DNA from: Rhizobium sp. TH2 | Lineage (GTDB): Bacteria > Pseudomonadota > Alphaproteobacteria > Rhizobiales > Rhizobiaceae | DNA: 64,000 bases | Assembly (NCBI RefSeq): GCF_024707525.1 | Contig: NZ_CP062231.1 | Coordinates: 5,211,501-5,275,500, forward strand | Direction: 5' to 3' | Program-made: the position numbers and the translations under genes | Shown here: in pieces, positions 57,899 through 64,000 of the stretch | Numbering within the stretch: the stretch's first letter is position 1 | How the letters are laid out: each line of letters opens with the position of its first letter | Notes under the pieces: generated by a model | Databases searched by the model: none | The model's input: only the letters and a program-made list of their open reading frames with translations | What the model was told of the DNA's origin: nothing

Positions 57899-58300
57899 TT
57901 ATTTTCCGGAGAGCACCCGGCTTGCGACATAGATATATTTGCGGCCGGCTTCGGAGGCTTCGACAAGCGCCTTCTGCATGTTGTTCTCGCCGCGCACGCC
58001 GGCGAGCTTGATCAGCATCGGCAGGTTCATGCCGGCGATCACTTCGGTATTGCCGCGCGACATGACCGAGATCGAGAGATTGGACGGCGTGCCGCCGAAC
58101 ATGTCGGTGAGAATGATCACGCCATTGCCGTCATCGGCGGCGGCGACGGCGTCCACGATGTCCTGGCGGCGGTTGTCCATGTCGTCATCGGGGCCGATGG
58201 AGATCGTGCCGATCGCCTTCTGCGGACCCACCACATGTTCAAGAGCGGAACGGAACTCATCCGCCAGATGTCCATGTGTGACAAGCACCAGTCCGATCAT
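57899..58300 (-). CDS. PTS EIIA component, mannose/fructose type
   Basis: 133 residues. IIA-Man fold: MIGLVLVTHGHLADEFRSAL with phospho-site His9, then GVIILTDMFGGTPSNLSISVM and GMNLPMLIKLAGVRGENNMQKALVEA. No EIIB, EIIC or EIID is adjacent, so it is probably a regulatory phospho-acceptor. Sits between hprK and ptsH on the minus strand. Also called ManX or PtsM in this context. Confidence 0.94.
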   Translation of the reverse strand: MIGLVLVTHGHLADEFRSALEHVVGPQKAIGTISIGPDDDMDNRRQDIVDAVAAADDGNGVIILTDMFGGTPSNLSISVMSRGNTEVIAGMNLPMLIKLAGVRGENNMQKALVEASEAGRKYIYVASRVLSGK

Positions 58301-58454
58301 GCTTTATAGAGCTCCGGTTTCGGTTTTTTATCGTTGTGGGCGGTGCTGATAGCGAGTTTGAACTGTCTCGTCCACTGTGTGGGCGGCCATCATGGCGATG
58401 AAACCCGGAAGTTCAAGTCAAAAATGCGCCCTTTGTAACGATTCGTTCACCACC

Positions 58455-58913
58455 TCAGCCCGGTATGTTGCCCGGAAAGCCCGGCAGCAGCGCCGCAAGC
58501 CAGGGAAAGGGATCGCGCACCCGCCGGTCCAGCATGATCAGCGGCAGATCGATCCCCTGGTCGGCTTTCCAGCGTTGATTCTCTGCGGGAATCCTGTTGT
58601 CGGCATGCACCTCGATCAGCCGGATCGCATAGTGGAGCCGCGCTTCCGCCACGAATTCGACCCTCCCGATGCCGCTGCCCCTCAACTCGATCATCCCCGC
58701 TATCGACGGTGGGCAGAAGCCGGTCACATCTCCGTTAACCGCCTCAAGGAAAACCTGATCGTCGCTCAGAAGCGCGGCAAAATGTCCCGCGATTCGGGCG
58801 CTGAACATGGTCTGCAGCGCCAGTGACGATTTTCCCGAACCGACCGGGCCGGTAAAGATCACGCCGGTCTCGCCCACGACGATAGCCGTGCCGTGTGCCA
58901 GAACGCGGGTCAT
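58455..58913 (-). CDS. hprK: HPr kinase/phosphorylase (short alphaproteobacterial form)
   Basis: 152 residues. Only the C-terminal kinase domain is present: the P-loop GPVGSGKSS is at residues 22-30, followed by LALQTMFSARIAGHFAALLSDDQVFLEAVNG and SIAGMIELRGSGI (the family signature). The N-terminal half found in Gram-positive HprK is absent, as usual in alphaproteobacteria. It phosphorylates HPr on Ser50. The ATG at 58913 lies 7 codons before the core and agrees with relatives. Confidence 0.93.
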   Translation of the reverse strand: MTRVLAHGTAIVVGETGVIFTGPVGSGKSSLALQTMFSARIAGHFAALLSDDQVFLEAVNGDVTGFCPPSIAGMIELRGSGIGRVEFVAEARLHYAIRLIEVHADNRIPAENQRWKADQGIDLPLIMLDRRVRDPFPWLAALLPGFPGNIPG

Positions 58914-58961
58914 AGCGAAGTAGCCTGGGTGGCTGAGTGTGGAATGGCGGCGGCGCAACTG

Positions 58962-59093
58962 GCTCCCGCTTCTCCCCTTGGGGAGAAGATGCCCGAAGGG
59001 CAGATGAGGGGTTGCGCGAAGCGCCGGCGACTGGATGAGAACCCCTCATCCGGCGCTTTGCGCCAGCTTCTCCCCAAGGGGAGAAGCGGGAGC
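58962..59093. repeat. RIME-like palindromic intergenic repeat, copy 4
   Basis: The most complete copy, a long inverted repeat: GCTCCCGCTTCTCCCC at the left and GGGGAGAAGCGGGAGC at the right. Inside are the 20-bp palindromes at 58969-58988 and 59067-59086, GCCCGAAGGGC, GATGAGGGGTTGCGCGAAGCGCC, and a mirror AACCCCTCATCCGGCG. It lies between chvG and hprK. RIMEs were first reported, to my knowledge, in the rhizobial chvI-chvG region. Confidence 0.93.
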
Positions 59094-59145
59094 AAGCTCT
59101 TCGCCCACCACACACCTAACTGTGGTTGTCCTGCCAACACCCTCG

Positions 59146-60933
59146 TCACGATTGCCCCTTTTCCGGCAACACCAGTGTAAACCGCGCACCCTTGCGCTCG
59201 CCATCCGGCCCAAGCACGTTCACCGCATCGAGCGAACCGCCATGCGCTTCCGCGATCTGCCGGCTGATCGACAGGCCGAGGCCGGAATTCTGGCCGAAAT
59301 CCTCGATTCCCGGCCGGTCGGTATAGAAGCGCTCGAAAATCCGGTCGATATTCTCGGCCTCGATGCCCGGACCGTTGTCCTCGATCTCGACCACGCAATT
59401 GCCGCCGCTCTTATGGAGCTTCACCGCGATCTTGCCGCCATCCGCCGAGACGAAGGAGCGGGCATTCTCGATCAGGTTGCTGATGATCTGGCCGATGCGC
59501 GATTCGTGGCCCACCACCTTGAAGCCACCCTTGCCCACCGCCTTGCGATCCGCTTCGAAGGTGACGGTCACGGTCTTGCCGCGCGCGCGTATCTCGCTCG
59601 AAATCTCGCAGAGCCCGGCCAGCAGCTTTTCGAGATCGACCGGCCGCGAATCGGCGCGCGCCAGTTCCGCGTCGAGCCGCGAGGCATCGGAAATGTCGGA
59701 GATCAGCCGGTCGAGCCGTCGCACGTCGTGCTGGATCACGTCCATCAGCCGCTTCTTGGATTCCTCCGTTTTGGCGAGCGGCAGCGTCTCCACCGCACTT
59801 CTCAAAGAGGTCAGCGGGTTCTTCAGCTCGTGGCTGACATCCGCCGCAAAGCTCTCGATCGCGGCGATCCGGTCGTAGAGCGCATTGGTCATCTCGCGGA
59901 TCGCCGAGGACAGGTTGCCGATCTCGTCCTGGCGGAAGGAGAAATCCGGGATTTCCTCGCGGTTCTTCACGCCGCGCCGGACCCGGATCGCGGCCGCCGA
60001 GAGCCGCCGCAGCGGGTTGGCGATGGTGGACGACAGCAGCAGCGACAGGATCACCGTCACCATGGTCGCCACGCCGAACACCCGCATGATCGCCAGCCGC
60101 TCGGCATGCACGATCTGGTCGATGTCGCCGGCCTGGGTCGAAAGCAACAGCACGCCGACTACGGCGCGGAACCGCTGTACGGGTACGGCGACCGAAACGA
60201 TCAACTCGCCCTTCTCCGTCACCCGCACCACCGCGCCGCGCACACCGGTCAGCGCGTTCTTCACCTCGGGATAGATCAACCCGTCGCCGCCGGGGCTCTC
60301 CTTGTAGACCGGCAGGTTGGATGGCTGCAGCAGCCGGTTGAAGATGCCGGAAATCCTCTCCGACCACGAAATCGATTCGTTATCGACCGGCGGCAGGTCG
60401 AAGCGCAGCACCTGGCCGCGGGCATAGAGGAAGCGTGAATCGAGGATCAGGTTGGCGTCTGGATCGAAGATGCGCGCCCGCGTATGGGTCGGCGAGATCA
60501 GCCGCCTGAGCACCGGGGCCACCTTTTCCGGATCGATCGGGAATTCGAGGTCCTCGTCGTTCGGCACCGGCGTGATCGACTGGCCGGCCTGCAGTTCCAG
60601 CAGCTTCTCGGGGTCGATGGTGATCGAATTGGTATCGATGGAAGCCGAGGCGGAGACGGCGGACGCGATGATCTCGCCCTGGGTCAGCAGGCTCTCGACC
60701 TTGGCATCGATCAGCCCCTCGCGGAACTGGTTGAGATACATGATGCCGCCGACCAGCACGACGAGCGCGACGAGATTAAAGAACAGGATTTGCCGCGTCA
60801 GGCTGGAAAAGACCGCATGGCCGAGAATGCGCCGGATGAACAGGAACGGCCGCGACCAACGGCTCCGCCGCCGCGTTCGTACCCTCGGCGTCGTCCTTAC
60901 TTCTTTCACCAGCTCTGCATCTGCAACAGCCAT
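59146..60933 (-). CDS. chvG: ChvG/ExoS sensor histidine kinase
   Basis: 595 residues. Two membrane segments (about 45-70 and 280-305) flank a periplasmic sensor; HAMP, then DHp FAADVSHELKNPLTSLRSAVETL with the phosphorylated His, and HATPase with IISNLIENARSF (N-box), IEDNGPGIEAENIDRIFERFYT and GLGLSISRQIAEAHGG. Acid- and envelope-stress sensor controlling exopolysaccharide, motility and virulence or symbiosis genes. The ATG at 60933 is preferred to the upstream frame. It follows chvI by 25 bases. Confidence 0.96.
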   Translation of the reverse strand: MAVADAELVKEVRTTPRVRTRRRSRWSRPFLFIRRILGHAVFSSLTRQILFFNLVALVVLVGGIMYLNQFREGLIDAKVESLLTQGEIIASAVSASASIDTNSITIDPEKLLELQAGQSITPVPNDEDLEFPIDPEKVAPVLRRLISPTHTRARIFDPDANLILDSRFLYARGQVLRFDLPPVDNESISWSERISGIFNRLLQPSNLPVYKESPGGDGLIYPEVKNALTGVRGAVVRVTEKGELIVSVAVPVQRFRAVVGVLLLSTQAGDIDQIVHAERLAIMRVFGVATMVTVILSLLLSSTIANPLRRLSAAAIRVRRGVKNREEIPDFSFRQDEIGNLSSAIREMTNALYDRIAAIESFAADVSHELKNPLTSLRSAVETLPLAKTEESKKRLMDVIQHDVRRLDRLISDISDASRLDAELARADSRPVDLEKLLAGLCEISSEIRARGKTVTVTFEADRKAVGKGGFKVVGHESRIGQIISNLIENARSFVSADGGKIAVKLHKSGGNCVVEIEDNGPGIEAENIDRIFERFYTDRPGIEDFGQNSGLGLSISRQIAEAHGGSLDAVNVLGPDGERKGARFTLVLPEKGQS

Positions 60934-60958
60934 TAATATCCCGCCGGGCGCTCCCGTG

Positions 60959-61693
60959 TCAGGCGCCGGGGCCTTCGCGGAACCGGTAGCCGACGCCATA
61001 GAGTGTTTCGATCATGTCGAAATCATTATCCGCCATTTTGAACTTCTTGCGAAGGCGCTTGATGTGGCTGTCGATCGTCCGGTCGTCAACATAAACCTGC
61101 TCGTCATAGGCCGCATCCATCAGCGCGTCGCGGCTCTTGACCACGCCGGGGCGCAGCGCCAGCGCATGAAGAATAAGAAACTCGGTCACCGTCAGCGTCA
61201 CCGGCAGTCCCTTCCAGGTGCAGGTATGCCGTTCCTGGTCCATGACCAGCTGGCCGCGTTCGAGCGATTTGGATTGCACCGTACCCGGCTTGGCCGCCAC
61301 GGCACCGGGCGTCGCGCCCGCCTCGCGGTTCGCGGCACCCCGGCGCAGCACTGCCTTCACCCGCTCCACCAGCAGGCGCTGGGAGAATGGCTTGGTGATG
61401 AAATCGTCGGCGCCCATCTTGAGCCCGAACAACTGGTCGATCTCCTCGTCCTTGGAGGTCAGGAAGATCACCGGCAGGTCTGATTTCTGGCGCAGGCGCC
61501 GCAACAGCTCCATGCCGTCCATGCGCGGCATCTTGATGTCGAAGATCGCGAGCTGCGGCGGCCGCTGCAGCAGACCGTCGAGCGCAGATGCACCGTCCGT
61601 ATAGGTCTCCACCTTGTAACCCTCCGCTTCGAGCGCGATGGATACTGAAGTGAGAATATTACGGTCGTCGTCCACGAGGGCGATTGTCAGCAT
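60959..61693 (-). CDS. chvI: ChvI response regulator
   Basis: 244 residues. Receiver domain with phospho-acceptor D52 ([12 protein letters not shown]), acidic pocket VDDD and lysine in FITKPFS; OmpR-type winged-helix C-terminal domain [52 protein letters not shown]. Partner of ChvG, encoded next. ATG at 61693 is the family start ([12 protein letters not shown]). It is divergent from pckA across 319 bp. Confidence 0.97.
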   Translation of the reverse strand: MLTIALVDDDRNILTSVSIALEAEGYKVETYTDGASALDGLLQRPPQLAIFDIKMPRMDGMELLRRLRQKSDLPVIFLTSKDEEIDQLFGLKMGADDFITKPFSQRLLVERVKAVLRRGAANREAGATPGAVAAKPGTVQSKSLERGQLVMDQERHTCTWKGLPVTLTVTEFLILHALALRPGVVKSRDALMDAAYDEQVYVDDRTIDSHIKRLRKKFKMADNDFDMIETLYGVGYRFREGPGA

Positions 61694-62012
61694 GAGGTTC
61701 TCCGGAAAGCCTTGTCTGTTATCCGTGCCTGGCACGGTGCGACGCAGTTCATGAGTATAAAGGTGGAACAAATTGTGGCAAAGAGCCCTTAGGTTGTTTT
61801 TTAACCCCTGTGCCGTGACGGGACGCCGCGTCCGGAATCGGCATTCCGCCAGCGGATTTCAAACGATTTAAAAAATAGGACTTTTGTTTAAATCGATTAA
61901 TACATTGATAGCATTGATATATTCGCATCTTCCCCACTTGTTTTTTTAAAATGTCTATGCCTTAGCTTCTGATGTCGAACACAGGCTGACCTCATCTCGA
62001 AAGGATAGAGCC
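61694..62012. promoter_or_regulatory. chvI-pckA divergent regulatory region with inverted repeat
   Basis: 319 bp without a gene. An AT-rich inverted repeat lies at 61861-61898: AAACGATTTAAA (61861-61872) and TTTAAATCGATT (61887-61898), 11 of 12 bases paired. Its right arm contains the 8-bp palindrome AATCGATT. CG-centred sites of this kind resemble operators of LacI-type regulators; in rhizobia pckA is under PckR, a LacI-type protein (from memory). Further AT-rich sequence with TTGATATATTCG follows towards pckA. I see no small gene here. Confidence 0.55.
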
Positions 62013-63623
62013 ATGGAAGAACTCGGAATGACGAACCCGGAAAATCGGTTGGAAGCGTTTGGTTTCGAAGGCCTCGTTTCCGTTCGTTATAACTATTCCG
62101 AGCCGTATCTCTATGAGGACGCCATCCGCAACGGCGAGGCCGTGGTTACCGCCCAGGGCGCACTCCGGGCACTTACCGGCCAGCATACCGGCCGTTCACC
62201 AAAGGACAAGCACGTCGTCCGTGACGCCAATACCGAGCCGCATATCTGGTGGGAAAACACCCGCGAAATGTCGCCCGCGCACTTCGCCGTGCTCAAGGCC
62301 GATATGCTGGCTCATGCCAAGGGCAAGTCGCTCTATGTGCAGGATCTCGTCGGCGGCGCCGACCGCGCCAATGCGCTGCCCACCCGCGTGGTCACCGAAC
62401 TCGCCTGGCATTCGCTGTTCATCCGCAACCTGCTGATCCGGCCGAAACGCGAAGACCTCGAAACCTTCGTGCCCCAACTCACGATCATCGACCTGCCGGA
62501 TTTCAAGGCCGATCCCGCCCGCCACGGCACACGCAGCGAAACCGTGATCGCCTGCGATTTCACCAATGGCGTGGTGCTGATCGGCGGCACCTCCTATGCC
62601 GGCGAAATGAAGAAATCGGTCTTCACCGCGCTCAATTACCTGCTGCCGGCCAAGGGCGTCATGCCGATGCATTGCTCGGCCAACACGGGCCCGGATGGCG
62701 ATACCGCCATCTTCTTCGGCCTGTCGGGTACCGGCAAGACCACGCTGTCGGCCGACCCGAACCGCACCCTGATCGGCGATGACGAGCATGGCTGGGGAGA
62801 GGACGGCGTCTTCAATTTCGAAGGCGGCTGCTATGCCAAGACCATCAAGCTCTCGGCCGAGTCCGAACCCGAGATCTTCGCCACCACCCAGCGTTTCGGC
62901 ACCGTGCTCGAAAACGTGGTGCTCGACGACAACCGCGTTCCCGATTTCAACGACAACTCGCTGACGGAGAACACCCGCGCCGCCTATCCCCTGCATTTCA
63001 TCCCAAATGCGTCGGAGACCGGCCTCGGCAACCATCCCCGCACCATCATCATGCTGACGGCGGATGCCTTCGGCGTCATGCCGCCGATCGCGCGGCTGAC
63101 ACCCGACCAGGCGATGTATCACTTCCTCTCGGGCTACACGGCCAAGGTCGCCGGCACTGAAAAAGGCGTCACCGAGCCGGAAGCAACCTTCTCGACCTGC
63201 TTCGGCGCACCGTTCATGCCGCGTCACCCCTCCGAATACGGCAACCTGCTCAAGGACCTGATCGCCCGTCACGGCGTTTCCTGCTGGCTGGTCAATACCG
63301 GCTGGACCGGCGGCGCCTATGGCACCGGCCGCCGCATGCCGATCAAGGAGACGCGCGCTCTGCTGACCGCCGCACTATCCGGCAAGCTCCACAACGCCGT
63401 TTTCCGCCGCGATGCTTATTTCGGCTTCGAGGTTCCGGTCGCCGTCGAGGGCGTGTCGACCAAGATCCTCGATCCGCGCTCGACCTGGATCAATGGCGGC
63501 GCCTATGATGGCCAGGCCCAGAAGCTGGTCGATATGTTCGTCGCCAACTTCGCCAAGTTCGAACGCCATGTCGAAGGCTCGGTCCGCGACGCCGCCCCCG
63601 GCATCCGCATGGCTGCGGAGTAA
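62013..63623 (+). CDS. pckA: Phosphoenolpyruvate carboxykinase (ATP)
   Basis: 536 residues. Converts oxaloacetate to PEP for gluconeogenesis. ATP P-loop [18 protein letters not shown], metal and substrate site [26 protein letters not shown], and C-terminal [32 protein letters not shown] precedes the ATG; the N-terminus fits rhizobial PckA. A strong terminator and a parS-like site follow. Adjacent to ChvI and near the regulatory PTS, both of which respond to carbon or envelope state in relatives. Confidence 0.98.
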   Translation: MEELGMTNPENRLEAFGFEGLVSVRYNYSEPYLYEDAIRNGEAVVTAQGALRALTGQHTGRSPKDKHVVRDANTEPHIWWENTREMSPAHFAVLKADMLAHAKGKSLYVQDLVGGADRANALPTRVVTELAWHSLFIRNLLIRPKREDLETFVPQLTIIDLPDFKADPARHGTRSETVIACDFTNGVVLIGGTSYAGEMKKSVFTALNYLLPAKGVMPMHCSANTGPDGDTAIFFGLSGTGKTTLSADPNRTLIGDDEHGWGEDGVFNFEGGCYAKTIKLSAESEPEIFATTQRFGTVLENVVLDDNRVPDFNDNSLTENTRAAYPLHFIPNASETGLGNHPRTIIMLTADAFGVMPPIARLTPDQAMYHFLSGYTAKVAGTEKGVTEPEATFSTCFGAPFMPRHPSEYGNLLKDLIARHGVSCWLVNTGWTGGAYGTGRRMPIKETRALLTAALSGKLHNAVFRRDAYFGFEVPVAVEGVSTKILDPRSTWINGGAYDGQAQKLVDMFVANFAKFERHVEGSVRDAAPGIRMAAE

Positions 63624-63629
63624 GCGGAT

Positions 63630-63645
63630 GGATTCACGTGAAACC
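63630..63645. promoter_or_regulatory. parS-like site downstream of pckA
   Basis: GGATTCACGTGAAACC, three differences from parS but an intact TTCACGTGAA core, 6 bases past the pckA stop codon. Most degenerate and most distant of the six sites; could be a chance or decayed site. Confidence 0.45.
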
Positions 63646-63677
63646 GTGATGCACCACAGAGACATTTGAGAGAGAAG

Positions 63678-63701
63678 GGGCGGCCCACCAGCCGCCCTTT
63701 T
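63678..63701 (+). terminator. Intrinsic terminator of pckA
   Basis: GGGCGGC / GCCGCCC stem (63678-63684, 63691-63697), 6-base loop, TTTT tail. Located 54 bases past the pckA stop. Confidence 0.85.
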
Positions 63702-63780
63702 CAGTTCAAACGGCTGGCGAAATCGCCGCGCCCATGGCATGCAGGCTCGGGAGCGCTGACGCGCCCCTGGAGAGACAACC

Positions 63781-64000
63781 ATGCCGGCAGACACACTCTA
63801 TATCGACGACGCCATCACGATTGCGGGCTGGGAGATGACCGAAAGCTTCGTGCTTGCGTCCGGTCCCGGCGGCCAGAATGTCAACAAGGTCGCGACGGCG
63901 GTCGAACTCCGCATCGACATCATGAACTCTCCGTCCCTGCCGGAACGGGTCAAGCAGAATGCCCGCCGCGTCTTCGGCCGCAAGCTCTCGAAGGACGGCG
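63781..64000 (+). CDS. arfB: Peptidyl-tRNA hydrolase ArfB (partial, 3' end outside the window)
   Basis: 73 residues are visible before the window ends with no stop. ITIAGWEMTESFVLASGPGGQNVNKVATAVELRID contains the GGQ motif of class I release factor-like hydrolases, here on a short protein without codon-recognition domains, as in ArfB (YaeJ). ArfB frees ribosomes stalled at mRNA ends by hydrolysing peptidyl-tRNA. The ATG at 63781 places GGQ at residues 30-32, as expected. Downstream NARRVFGRKLSKDG matches the family. Confidence 0.88.
   Translation, partial: MPADTLYIDDAITIAGWEMTESFVLASGPGGQNVNKVATAVELRIDIMNSPSLPERVKQNARRVFGRKLSKDG

Overview
The window is 64 kb of a GC-rich alphaproteobacterial chromosome, most likely from the Rhizobiales (Rhizobium/Agrobacterium-like). 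Three things point there. The order leuS-lptE-holA / parB-parA-rsmG-mnmG-mnmE-rho-hemJ-hemE followed by a kinase-regulator, maf, aroE, coaE, dnaQ and secB is the usual neighbourhood of the chromosomal origin in this order. The trpF-trpB-trpA-accD-folC, trxA-addA-addB-murU-tsaE-divL-ahcY and ptsH-EIIA-hprK-chvG-chvI-pckA blocks are rhizobial. Four copies of a palindromic intergenic repeat of the rhizobial RIME type are present. I see no rRNA, tRNA, CRISPR array, transposase or prophage.

Layout: 1-2.6 kb is a small accessory stretch (solitary ectoine-synthase-like cupin, LysR regulator, two small membrane proteins). 2.6-7.6 kb holds a PLP-homeostasis protein, leuS, lptE and holA. 7.7-16.5 kb is a mostly leftward run of segregation, tRNA-modification, transcription-termination and haem genes. 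16.48-16.88 kb is the probable oriC, with several DnaA-box-like sequences and an AT-rich flank. 16.9-27.4 kb runs rightward through ppsR-family, maf, aroE, coaE, dnaQ, then secB/fxsA (leftward), a Tim44-like protein, mltA, an Smr protein, an XRE regulator and gyrB. 27.5-32.8 kb is folC, accD, trpA, trpB, trpF (leftward). 32.8-38.4 kb is accessory metabolism: a metallopeptidase, a nitroreductase, a hexuronate-type dehydrogenase, a GntR regulator with two DNA-binding domains, a decayed dehydrogenase and a PHA depolymerase. 39.4-53.3 kb is trxA, addA, addB, a murU-like gene, a tsaE-kinase fusion, divL and ahcY. 53.4-57.6 kb is accessory (membrane proteins, TetR, and a coupled GST-ArsR-SRPBCC operon). 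57.6-63.6 kb is the PTS/HPr-kinase, ChvG-ChvI and pckA block, ending in a partial arfB-like gene.

The genes group into systems. ParA and ParB are accompanied by six parS or parS-like sites that become more degenerate away from parAB. DivL (Tyr in place of the phospho-His) belongs to the DivK-CckA-CtrA cell-cycle pathway. HPr, EIIA and a short HPr kinase form an incomplete regulatory PTS beside ChvG/ChvI and the gluconeogenic pckA. The TsaE-kinase fusion and the MurU-like gene suggest a cell-wall sugar recycling route.

Most of the window is conserved core genome. The less ordinary items are the orphan ectC-like gene, the double-HTH GntR with dehydrogenase relic, twin inverted repeats ahead of the GST operon, and a perfect 9-2-9 palindrome upstream of ahcY. 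I found no convincing entirely new system. All functions are read from sequence without database searches.
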